Shown here: positions 16,377-24,700 of the stretch, in pieces
Layout: each line of letters starts with the position of its first letter
How positions within the stretch are numbered: the first letter of the stretch is position 1
NCBI GenBank assembly: GCA_038255255.1
Contig: JBBSLL010000032.1
Location: 1 to 34,141 of the forward strand
DNA: 34,141 nt
Direction: 5' to 3'
DNA from: JBBQNY01 sp038255255
Lineage (GTDB): Bacteria > Pseudomonadota > Gammaproteobacteria > Xanthomonadales > Ahniellaceae
The notes under the pieces: model-generated
The model's input: only the letters and a program-made list of their open reading frames with translations
The model's database searches: none
Told to the model about the DNA's origin: nothing
Translations under genes and position numbers: made by a program

Positions 16377-17227
16377 AGGTCCCCAGACGTAGCGAAAACG
16401 TCCGGGCGAAACGGGCCCGGGGCGTGCCCAAGCGTGCGGCGAGCTTCTGAATCGTCGACGACCAGATCTTCGCGCATGCGCGCGACCATTGCCGCGGAGA
16501 GCCCATGCAACGCGCCGACGCGATGCGCGCCGCCGAGCGCGAGCCGGAACATCGCATCGGGTATGCGCAACATGCGCGCGGAGGCTGCGCGCGATCGCAA
16601 TGCTCGCTCCAGCATGGCGTCGTAGGGCAGGATTTCACCACCGCCCACGTTGAAAACGCCCTGCGCGCCACTGTGATCGAGAGCCTTGAGCATGGTGGCG
16701 GCGAGGTCGTCGGCATGGATGGGCATGCGCAACCCGTGCGCGCCGCTCGGCAGCACGATGAATCCCAGGCGCCTCGCGAGCCCCGCCATCGCGCCGAAGT
16801 GGCCCACGTCGTCGCCGCCGTAGATCAATGTAGGCCTCAGGACGACGCAACGCGCACCGCGCGCGCGGCACAGCTCCTGCAACGAGTCTTCGCTGCCCTG
16901 CAGCCTCGCGGCGACTGCCCGCTCGCTCTCGTCCGTTGAGCCGCGCTTGAATACCGCACTGCTGGACGACAAGGCGACGACGAGTCGCGGCGTGCACGAC
17001 CCCGATCGTGAGAACGCCGAGACCAGCCCATCGATCGGACCCGCAGAAAAGATCAACTCTGTGTCCGGCAGGATGTCGTTGAACAGCTCGCGGCACTGCC
17101 ACGCAACTCCGGGCTCTTCCCTTGCCGAGCGCGACCACGCGACCACCACGGCACCACGCGAGCCCAGCCCGCGCAGCAACGCTCTGCCCACGGCCCCGCT
17201 CGCGCCGACGACCAGGGCAGTCCGCAT
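16373..17227 (-). CDS. NAD(P)-binding SDR-like epimerase/dehydratase homologue
   Basis: A 284-residue Rossmann-fold protein. It starts MRTALVVGASGAVGRALL, a clear dinucleotide-binding GASGAVG. Later marks of the extended/atypical SDR group are VVALSSSSAVF, the strand LRPTLIYGGDDVGHFGAM and MPIHADDLAATMLKAL, with FNVGGGE near the end. The catalytic YxxxK of classical and extended SDRs is not present: the region after SSSSAVF has no Tyr. It may therefore be a binding or regulatory protein, or use different chemistry. AGGA about nine bases upstream supports start 17227 over the 14-codon longer frame. It is convergent with the GT2 gene, and its TAG stop (16375-16373) is the head of a GTAG repeat. 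A role in sugar-nucleotide or quinone metabolism is possible but not shown. Confidence 0.82.
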   Translation of the reverse strand: MRTALVVGASGAVGRALLRGLGSRGAVVVAWSRSAREEPGVAWQCRELFNDILPDTELIFSAGPIDGLVSAFSRSGSCTPRLVVALSSSSAVFKRGSTDESERAVAARLQGSEDSLQELCRARGARCVVLRPTLIYGGDDVGHFGAMAGLARRLGFIVLPSGAHGLRMPIHADDLAATMLKALDHSGAQGVFNVGGGEILPYDAMLERALRSRAASARMLRIPDAMFRLALGGAHRVGALHGLSAAMVARMREDLVVDDSEARRTLGHAPGPFRPDVFATSGDL

Positions 17228-17528
17228 CGTGGAAATCCTTGCGATGAGTTGCCGCATTCTCGTCAACATACCCCGCCCTGCGCCAGCGTTGCCGGCACGC
17301 GGTTAGAATCCCGGCGGTCGACAAAGGCACAGCGGCGCTTGCCGACACCTTCACCGGATCAGGTGGCCCGGGACTTCGGTCGCACGCCGGCGCGTTCCAC
17401 CGTTTTCTACGCCGCCGCACGGGTCACGATATTTCGCGGACGGCACCGAGGGTGGTCCCGATCAGTCGTTCCCATACGCGGGATTGAGTGAGTCAACCGA
17501 AATGCGGTGCAGGAACGAGGAGCCCTGA
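17228..17528. other. Divergent intergenic region upstream of nhaB
   Basis: About 300 bp without a convincing gene. TAGAAT (17304-17309, plus strand) is a fair -10 box but has no good -35 at the right distance. If used, nhaB would carry a leader of roughly 210 nt. Short inverted repeats such as CACCT/AGGTG are present but no known riboswitch fold was recognised. An 8-codon reading frame (ATG 17502 to TGA 17528) ends directly against the GTG start of nhaB. Confidence 0.45.
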
Positions 17529-19064
17529 GTGCGAAACATCGTGGGATCGGAGGAACCGCAAATCCACGGCTCATGGCCTGCGACCATTTTCCGGCTGTTC
17601 CTCGGGCATTCGCCCCGCTGGTACAAGATCGCCCTGATCGCGGCGCTGCTGATCAACCCGGTCGTGCTCGCGGTTGCGGGCCCGGTGGTCTGCGGCTGGC
17701 TGGTTCTCCTCGAGTTCATCGGCGCGCTCGCACTGGCGCTGAAGTGTTACCCGCTGCAGCCGGCCGGCCTGCTGGCGATCGAGGCCGTGCTGATGGGGCT
17801 GACGTCGGCCGAGCAAGTGGCGCACGAGGTCGACGCGAATTTCTCGATCATCCTGCTGCTCATGTTCATGGTGGCCGGCATCTACTTCCTGCGGGACCTG
17901 TTGCTCTACATCTTCACCGGCCTGCTGGTGCGCGTGCGCTCGAAAGCGGCCCTGTCGGTCGTGTTCTGCGGCGTGGCTGCGGTTCTCTCGGCATTCCTTG
18001 ACGCGCTGACCGTGGTCGCCGTGGTGGTCACGGTGGCGACGGGTTTCTACGGGCTCTACCACCGCGTGGCCTCGGGTCGCGCGCCGGACGACGACCACGA
18101 CGCGGACAACGATTCAGAGATCGACACGGCTCGCGCCGAGGAGCTGGCGCAGTTCCGGCACTTCCTGCAGAACCTGGTGATGCACGCGGCGATCGGCACC
18201 GCACTCGGCGGCGTGTGTACGCTCGTTGGAGAACCCCAGAACATTCTCATTGGCGAAGCGGCTGGCTGGGGCTTCATCGAGTTCGTGCAGCGCATGGCCC
18301 CGGTGACCCTCCCGGTGCTGGCGGTGGGTCTTCTGACCTGTTTCGTCGTCGAGCGCTTCCGCCTGTTCGGATACGGTGCGCAGCTGCCCGAGCCGGTGCG
18401 GGACATCATCGCGAATCACGCCGAGCGGCAGCGCGCCAGCCACTCGCGCACCCACTGGGTCAAGCTCGGCGCCCAGGGCGTCGCGGCGCTGTTCCTGGTG
18501 GTGGGGCTGTTGTTCCACCTTGCCGAGATCGGACTCATCGGCCTCACCGTCATCATCCTGGCCACCGCGCTGTGCGGCGTGGTCGAGGAGAGCCGCATTG
18601 GACCCGCGTTCGAGGAAGCCCTGCCTTTCACCGCGCTGCTGGTGACTTTCTTCGCCATCGTGTCGGTGATCCAGGAACAGGGCCTGTTCCAGCCCCTGAT
18701 CAAGTACGTGCTGTCCGCGGACGAAGCTTCCCAGTTGACGCTCATGTTCCTGGCGAACGGCGCGCTGTCCGCGATCAGCGACAACGTGTTCGTGGCCACC
18801 GTCTACGTCAAGGAACTGAAGTCGGCGCTTGCGGCAGGAACGGTGACGCGCGAGCAATTCGAGCTGCTCATGGTGGCCGTCAACACCGGCACGAACATCC
18901 CGAGCGTGGCGACGCCAAACGGCCAGGCCGCCTTCCTCTTCCTGCTCACCTCCGCGCTCGCGCCGCTGATCCGCCTGGGCTACGGACGCATGATGTGGAT
19001 GGCGTTGCCGTACACGGTCACGATGACCGCGACCGGCTTGCTCGCGGTGTCCCTGCTTACCTAG
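17529..19064 (+). CDS. nhaB: Na+/H+ antiporter NhaB
   Basis: Inner-membrane antiporter that expels Na+ (and Li+) in exchange for H+, for salt and pH homeostasis. The 511 residues compare with about 513 in E. coli, and similarity is end to end. Examples are the N-terminal FLGHSPRWYKIALI, the LSAFLDALTVVAVVV segment (its Asp is important in Vibrio NhaB), GFYGLYHRVAS, GTALGGVCTLVGEPQN, LPFTALLVTFFAIVSVI and NTGTNIPSVATPNGQAAFLF. About twelve hydrophobic segments are seen, with a charged cytoplasmic loop (DDDHDADNDSEID) near residue 190. The start is a GTG, supported by GAGGAG (17515-17520) at good spacing and by alignment with the E. coli N-terminus. A small membrane-protein gene follows after 11 bp and is probably co-transcribed. 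Confidence 0.97.
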   Translation: MRNIVGSEEPQIHGSWPATIFRLFLGHSPRWYKIALIAALLINPVVLAVAGPVVCGWLVLLEFIGALALALKCYPLQPAGLLAIEAVLMGLTSAEQVAHEVDANFSIILLLMFMVAGIYFLRDLLLYIFTGLLVRVRSKAALSVVFCGVAAVLSAFLDALTVVAVVVTVATGFYGLYHRVASGRAPDDDHDADNDSEIDTARAEELAQFRHFLQNLVMHAAIGTALGGVCTLVGEPQNILIGEAAGWGFIEFVQRMAPVTLPVLAVGLLTCFVVERFRLFGYGAQLPEPVRDIIANHAERQRASHSRTHWVKLGAQGVAALFLVVGLLFHLAEIGLIGLTVIILATALCGVVEESRIGPAFEEALPFTALLVTFFAIVSVIQEQGLFQPLIKYVLSADEASQLTLMFLANGALSAISDNVFVATVYVKELKSALAAGTVTREQFELLMVAVNTGTNIPSVATPNGQAAFLFLLTSALAPLIRLGYGRMMWMALPYTVTMTATGLLAVSLLT

Positions 19065-19075
19065 GGATCGCCTTG

Positions 19076-19492
19076 GTGAACGCGACTTCGGTGATCGCAT
19101 TCCTCGCCGCGCTTGGCGTCGTTCTGCTTGGCGCCTACTGCGTCGCACTTGGGGCAATCGCGCTGCTGCGGCCCGCGAGCGCGAAGCGGTTCCTGCTCGG
19201 CTTTGCCAGCTCGCCGACGGCCCATTACGCGGAACTCGTGGCGCGACTGCTTGCAGGAGGTGCGCTCGTCACGCAAGCACCCAGGATGGCTTTCCCCGCT
19301 GCCTTCAGCGGGTTCGGCTACTTGCTACTGGCCACGACTTCGCTCCTTCTTCTCGTGCCGTGGCGATGGCACCGCCAATTCGCGCAGCACGCAGTGCCGC
19401 GCGCGCTGCGCCATCTGGGACTACTCGGCATCTCATCGCTGGTGCTGGGCGCCACCATTCTCGCCGCCTTGGCCCGTGGCTCGTCCGTTTGA
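19076..19492 (+). CDS. Small four-helix membrane protein, unknown function
   Basis: A 138-residue protein not recognised as a known family. It reads as four hydrophobic segments (about 6-28, 50-65, 75-93 and 112-133) separated by basic stretches (RPASAKR, PWRWHRQ, VPRALRH). There is no signal peptide cleavage site, so it is expected in the inner membrane. The start is placed at GTG 19076 because GGGA (19064-19067) lies eight bases upstream; TTG 19073 is possible. The frame is open far upstream inside nhaB, but that part is a shadow of nhaB. The 11-bp gap implies co-transcription with nhaB. A role tied to ion transport is guesswork. The 107 bp to the next gene hold nothing clear. Confidence 0.72.
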   Translation: MNATSVIAFLAALGVVLLGAYCVALGAIALLRPASAKRFLLGFASSPTAHYAELVARLLAGGALVTQAPRMAFPAAFSGFGYLLLATTSLLLLVPWRWHRQFAQHAVPRALRHLGLLGISSLVLGATILAALARGSSV

Positions 19493-19599
19493 GCTGCATC
19501 GTCCGCCATCCGGCTCATGGGCATTGGATGCGTCCGCTGGCCGAGGAGCTTGCCCGCAACTTCCATAAACTGCGCGTTCCCTGTCACTGGAGTTCCCCG

Positions 19600-21594
19600 A
19601 TGCGTTTCCTGTCGATTGCCGCATTGTGGATTTGCGCTGCGGTCCCGTTGTTCGTGGGTGCCCAGGATGCCGCGGCCCCCAGTGCAGCAGCCGCCGTGCA
19701 GCGGATAGTCGCTGGAAGCCGAACCACCGAGGGCATACCGGCGCTCGATCCCGCGCTCGCCGAAAGACTCTCGCGCTACCAGAACACGCGAGGCGCCGCA
19801 TTCGCGGGCTGGCTCGACGACGGCGCAATGTTGATCGCGACCCGCTTCGGCGAAACCGAACAGGTGCATCGCGTAGCGCAACCGCTCGGCATGCGTGAGC
19901 AGCTGACGTTCTTCAATGAGCCGGTGATGGCGGCCAGGGCTGCGCCGATCGGGGGGCCTGACGGGTTCGTCTTCGGCAAGGACGTGGGTGGTTCCGAGTT
20001 CTGGCAACTGCACTTTTTCGACCTCGAGACGCGCGAGATCGAGCTCCTCACCGACGGCAAGCGCTCGCGCAACGACCAGGCGGTTTTCTCGCGCGACGGA
20101 AAGTCCATCGCCTACTCGCGCACGGCGCGCAATGGCAACGATTCCGACGTCTGGCTGCGTCCCCTCGACGGCGGGGAGGCGAAGCTGCTGGCATCCCCAG
20201 GCGGCACCTGGCGACCAATGGATTTTTCGCCCGATGGCAAGCGCCTGCTGGTCGCGCAGTATGTGTCGATCGAAGACGTGCGCCCGGGTGTAGTCGACAT
20301 TTCCACGGGAAAACTGGAACGCTTCCCGGTGGATGGCGGCACAGCCGGGTTCCGCGCCTTCAAGTTCGCACCCGATGGGCGAGCCGTGTATTTCATCTCG
20401 AATGAGGAAAGCGAGTTCCAAACGCTGCGGCATCACGATCCGGAAGCCGGGGCCGCACCGAAGACTCTGACCGGCGACATCGCATGGGATATCGAGTCCT
20501 TCCAGATCTCCGACGATGGCCGGCATCTCGCTTTTGCAAGCAACGAGGACGGCATCGGCAAGCTCAACGTGGTGCGCCTGCCCTCGCACGAACGCGTGGC
20601 GCTACCGGAATTGCCGATCGGCGCAATCGGGAACTTTGCATTCTCACCGGATGGCAAACGGCTCGCCGTGACGCTCAATACGGCGACTTCGCCGAATGAC
20701 GTCTATGTTGTGGATATCGGAAGCAGGGCCCTGGTTCGCTGGACGAAAAGCGAGGTCGGCGGCCTCGACGAAACGGACTTCGTGGCGCCAACGCTGATCA
20801 GGTATCCGACATTCGATGAAGTCGACGGCAAGCTGCGCACGATCCCTGCGTTCCATTACCAGCCCCGGCGCGCGGTCGGGAACGTGCGGTTCCCCGTGGT
20901 GATCCAGATCCACGGCGGTCCCGAAGGCCAGGCGCAGCCGGTTTTCGATCCCGTCGCCCAGTTCATGGCGAATGATCTCGGCATTGCGGTCCTGGTGCCC
21001 AACGTGCGCGGTTCGTCAGGTTACGGCAAGACCTACCTCGGCCTCGACAACGGTCTCCAGCGCGAGGATTCGGTGAAGGACATCGGTGCGCTGCTCGACT
21101 GGATCGCAACCCAGCCGGAACTCGACGCCACCCGCGTCGGCGTCTACGGCGGCAGCTACGGCGGCTACATGGTCCTTGCGTCCATGGTGCATTACGGCGA
21201 CCGCCTGCGCGCAGGCGTCGACGTCGTCGGCATCTCGGACTTCCGCACCTTCCTCGCCAACACCGAGTCCTACCGCCGTGACCTGCGCCGGGCCGAATAT
21301 GGCGATGAACGCGATCCGGAGATGGCGAAGTATTTCGCGAAGATCGCGCCGCTCGGGAATGCGGGAAAGATCCGCAAGCCGCTCTTCGTTGCACAGGGCG
21401 CCAACGATCCGCGCGTGCCCGCCTCCGAAGCGGCGCAGATCGTCAAGGCGGTACGCGGGAACGGCACCGAAGTCTGGTACCTCGAATTCAGCGACGAGGG
21501 CCATGGCTTCCGCAAGAAGGCCAACCGCGACTATTTCTCCACGGCGGCGATGGCCTTCTGGATGAAGCACCTCACGAATCCTTCGGAGGACTGA
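19600..21594 (+). CDS. Secreted S9 family (prolyl oligopeptidase-like) serine peptidase
   Basis: A 664-residue exported peptidase that should cleave short peptides, often after proline. The signal peptide covers about 1-21 (cleavage near VGA-Q). A beta-propeller (about 60-380) has repeated FSPDGKRL/FAPDGRAV blade motifs that gate access to the active site. The C-terminal alpha/beta hydrolase domain shows IQIHGGPEGQ, the nucleophile motif GGSYGGY with Ser519, Asp603 in GANDPRVP and His635 in DEGHGF, the S9 triad order. ATG 19600 has GGAG (19589-19592) seven bases upstream and opens the signal peptide; the longer upstream frame has no such support. It is probably its own unit, 107 bp after the small membrane protein. 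A dipeptidyl-peptidase or acylaminoacyl-peptidase specificity cannot be told apart. Confidence 0.94.
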   Translation: MRFLSIAALWICAAVPLFVGAQDAAAPSAAAAVQRIVAGSRTTEGIPALDPALAERLSRYQNTRGAAFAGWLDDGAMLIATRFGETEQVHRVAQPLGMREQLTFFNEPVMAARAAPIGGPDGFVFGKDVGGSEFWQLHFFDLETREIELLTDGKRSRNDQAVFSRDGKSIAYSRTARNGNDSDVWLRPLDGGEAKLLASPGGTWRPMDFSPDGKRLLVAQYVSIEDVRPGVVDISTGKLERFPVDGGTAGFRAFKFAPDGRAVYFISNEESEFQTLRHHDPEAGAAPKTLTGDIAWDIESFQISDDGRHLAFASNEDGIGKLNVVRLPSHERVALPELPIGAIGNFAFSPDGKRLAVTLNTATSPNDVYVVDIGSRALVRWTKSEVGGLDETDFVAPTLIRYPTFDEVDGKLRTIPAFHYQPRRAVGNVRFPVVIQIHGGPEGQAQPVFDPVAQFMANDLGIAVLVPNVRGSSGYGKTYLGLDNGLQREDSVKDIGALLDWIATQPELDATRVGVYGGSYGGYMVLASMVHYGDRLRAGVDVVGISDFRTFLANTESYRRDLRRAEYGDERDPEMAKYFAKIAPLGNAGKIRKPLFVAQGANDPRVPASEAAQIVKAVRGNGTEVWYLEFSDEGHGFRKKANRDYFSTAAMAFWMKHLTNPSED

Positions 21595-21609
21595 GGCACC
21601 GGCAGCTCG

Positions 21610-21683
21610 GTAGGCCAGGTCGGCTGCGCCGACCTGGCGGCTCCGTGGCTACAGCGTCAGGTCGGCAAGCCGACCTGACCTAC
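21610..21683. repeat. Second GTAG-headed inverted REP pair
   Basis: GTAG (21610-21613) is followed by the hairpin GCCAGGTCGGC (21614-21624)/GCCGACCTGGC (21628-21638). A 17-nt spacer follows, then GTCAGGTCGGC (21656-21666)/GCCGACCTGAC (21669-21679) and CTAC (21680-21683). The arms are near-identical to those at 16302-16376; the first unit differs by the compensated change GTC to GCC with GAC to GGC, which keeps the pairing. It lies between the S9 peptidase and the glucan synthase, in the only non-coding stretch there (178 bp). Confidence 0.82.
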
Positions 21684-21772
21684 AGTGCTCCTACATCACA
21701 TGCGACGCCGACGGACACCCGGGCAAGAACGGTCTTCAGCGCGCCTTTGCGCGGGTGCGCGATACTCGCCCC

Positions 21773-24700
21773 ATGCAGGAACTCTCACGGTACGGCGCGC
21801 GTTGGCGCAATTTGCGGGCGATGCTGCGCAATCCAGGCAAGGCCGCCGATGTCGATCCCGATGAGGCCCCGCTGCGCTCGCAGCCCTTCAGCGCCGACCA
21901 GATGGAACTGCTCGGCGTGCGCCTCGGCCGCACCCATCGCCTGAGCCCCGAACGCGGTCCCGATCTACTGCTGCCCCGCTTGCGGGACAACCAGCGCATG
22001 CTTGCCGAGCATGGCGCGCGGCTGGCCTCGGCCGTGCGCGCTACGCGGAGGTTGACGCCCGCTTGCGAGTGGCTGCTCGACAACACGCACCTCATCGAGG
22101 AGCAGATGCAGATCGCCCGGCGCCACCTTCCGCGCGATTACAGCCGGGAGCTGCCGCGGCTCGAGAACGGCAGTTCGATCGGACTGCCGCGCGTCTACGA
22201 TCTCGCGCTTGAAGCCATTTCGCACGGCGACGGCCAGGTGGACGCAGGAAGCCTGCATCGTTTCGTCGCGGCCTACCAGACCATCGTGCCGCTCAAGCTC
22301 GGCGAGTTGTGGGCCATTCCCATCATGCTGCGCCTGGCGCTGATCGAGAACCTGCGCCGGGTCAGCGCGCGCGTTGCCCAGGACAGGATCGATCGCGACC
22401 TCGCCGACGACTGGGCGGATCGCATGATCGCGATCAGCGAGACCGCGCCCAGGAATCTCGTGCTCGAGATCGCCGACATGGCGCGCTCGAATCCGCCGCT
22501 GTCGAGTTCCTTCGTGGCAGAGCTTGCGCGTCGCCTGCAGGGACAGAGTTCCGCGCTCGCGGCGCCCCTCAGCTGGATCGAGCAGTGGCTCGCGGAGGAA
22601 GGCCAGAGCATCGAGCTCATGGTGCAGGAGGAGAACCAGCGGCAGGCCGCAGACCAGGTCTCGATCAGCAACAGCATCGGCAGCTTGCGTTTCCTGTCGA
22701 CCATGGACTGGCGGGTGTTCGTCGAAACGCAGAGTGCGGTCGAACGCGTTCTGGAACGCGATCCGCAGGGCGCGTACCGCAACATGGACTTCGCGACACG
22801 CGACTCTTACCGGCACGCCGTCGAAACGCTCGCCAGGCGCGGCCGCCAGGATGAAACCACTGTGGCCGACGCGGCGCTTGCACTCGCGCAAGCGGGTGCG
22901 AAGGTCCCGGGGGGCACGGATAGCAATCCCGTGGCCGCGCATATCGGCTACTGGCTCGTGGACACCGGACGGGCACGACTCGAACAGGTCATCGGACTGG
23001 GTCGTGGGCTGCGCGCTCGCGATGTACGGGGCCGGGTGCCACTGGCGTACTTCCTGTTGCCCATCGCGTTCTTCACCGCCGCGTTGAGCGCGGCGCTGCT
23101 GACGCTCGCGCCGCTGGACACGCCGCACGCTGGATGGTGGATCGCGGCGGCGGCATTGGCCGTCGTCGCCTTCGGCGAAACCGCCGCTGCACTGACCAAC
23201 TGGACGGCGACGCGGCTCGCATCGCCGCGGCCCCTGCCGCGCATGGACTTCACGCGCGGCCTGCCGACGTCGGCGCGGACGCTGGTGGTCGTGCCCACCC
23301 TCCTGTCCAGCGTGGAATCGATCGCCAGCCTGGCAGAACTGCTCGAAGTCCGGTTCCTGGCGAATCGCGACGTGCACCTGCACTATGCGCTCCTCACCGA
23401 TTTCCTCGACGCGGCCGTCGAGCACGCACCGGACGACGCGGAACTGCTGCACTGCGCGCAGTCCGCGATCGAGGCACTGAATCGCAAGTACCCCGGTGCC
23501 GGCAGCGGCGACAACTTCTATCTGTTCCACCGTCCGCGGCGCTTCAACCCACGCCAGGACCGCTGGATGGGGCACGAGCGCAAGCGCGGCAAGCTGGCGG
23601 ATCTCAATGCCTTCCTGCGCGACCCGGAGGGCGCGGGCGCACGCTTCGAGCGCATCGTGGGCGATGTCGCGGCGCTTGCCGGGGTCGAATATGTCATCAC
23701 TCTCGACAGCGACACGCAGTTGCCGCGCGACTCCGCGCGCGAATTCGTGGCCACGCTCGCCCACCCGCTCAACCGCCCGTGCTTCGAGCCGCAGGGCGAC
23801 CGTGTCGCGCGCGGCTATTCGATCCTGCAACCCCGCGTGGGCGTCAGTCTCGCCGGCGGTCAACGCTCGCGCTATGCCGAGCTCTACGGCAGCGAGCCTG
23901 GCATCGATCCCTACACGCGCGCTGTGTCGGACGTGTACCAGGACCTGTTCGGGGAAGGCTCGTTCGTGGGCAAGGGCATCTACGTCGTCGATGCTTTCGA
24001 GCGCGCGCTAGGCGGACGCTGCCCCGACAACAGCGTATTGAGCCACGACCTGCTCGAAGGCTGCTTTGCCCGCGCGGGTCTGGTCAGCGACGTGCAGTTG
24101 TACGAAGACTATCCCTCGAGTTACGCCCTCGACGTCAACCGCCGCCACCGCTGGATCCGCGGCGACTGGCAGCTGCTGCCCTGGTTGCTGCCCTGGGCGC
24201 CGCACGAAGACGGGCAGTGGAAGCGCAATCCGCTCGGGGCATTGTCGCGATGGAAGTTGCTGGACAACCTTCGCCGCAGCCTGACTGCGCCGGCGGCCGT
24301 TGCGCTGCTGGTGGTGGGCTGGGCGTTTTCGGCACAACCCGCGACGTGGATGGCGCTGGTGCTGGCCACCCTGTTGCTGCAGCCGATGCTCTCCGCATTC
24401 ACCGAATTTTTCGCAAAGCCTGCGGAGACGCCTTTCGCGGCCCACGTCGCCGCATGGTGGAGGAATACCGCGAGCGCTGCGCAACGGGGACTGTTGACGA
24501 TCGCGTGCCTCCCTTTCGAGGCCGCATTCAGTCTCGACGCAGTCGTGCGTACCCTGTGGCGACTGCTCATCACACGCAGGAACCTCCTCGAATGGCAACC
24601 CTCGAGCGAGGCGCAACGCAGCACGACGCGATCCTGGAGTGCGATGGCGCGCCGCATGGCGAGCGCGCCCGTCGTCGCCATCGCGGTCGCCGCCCTGCTC

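Noticed and set aside
17228..17528. A cation riboswitch in the nhaB leader
   Set aside because: No recognisable conserved fold of a known Na+/Li+ or other riboswitch could be drawn. Only short chance-level inverted repeats are present.
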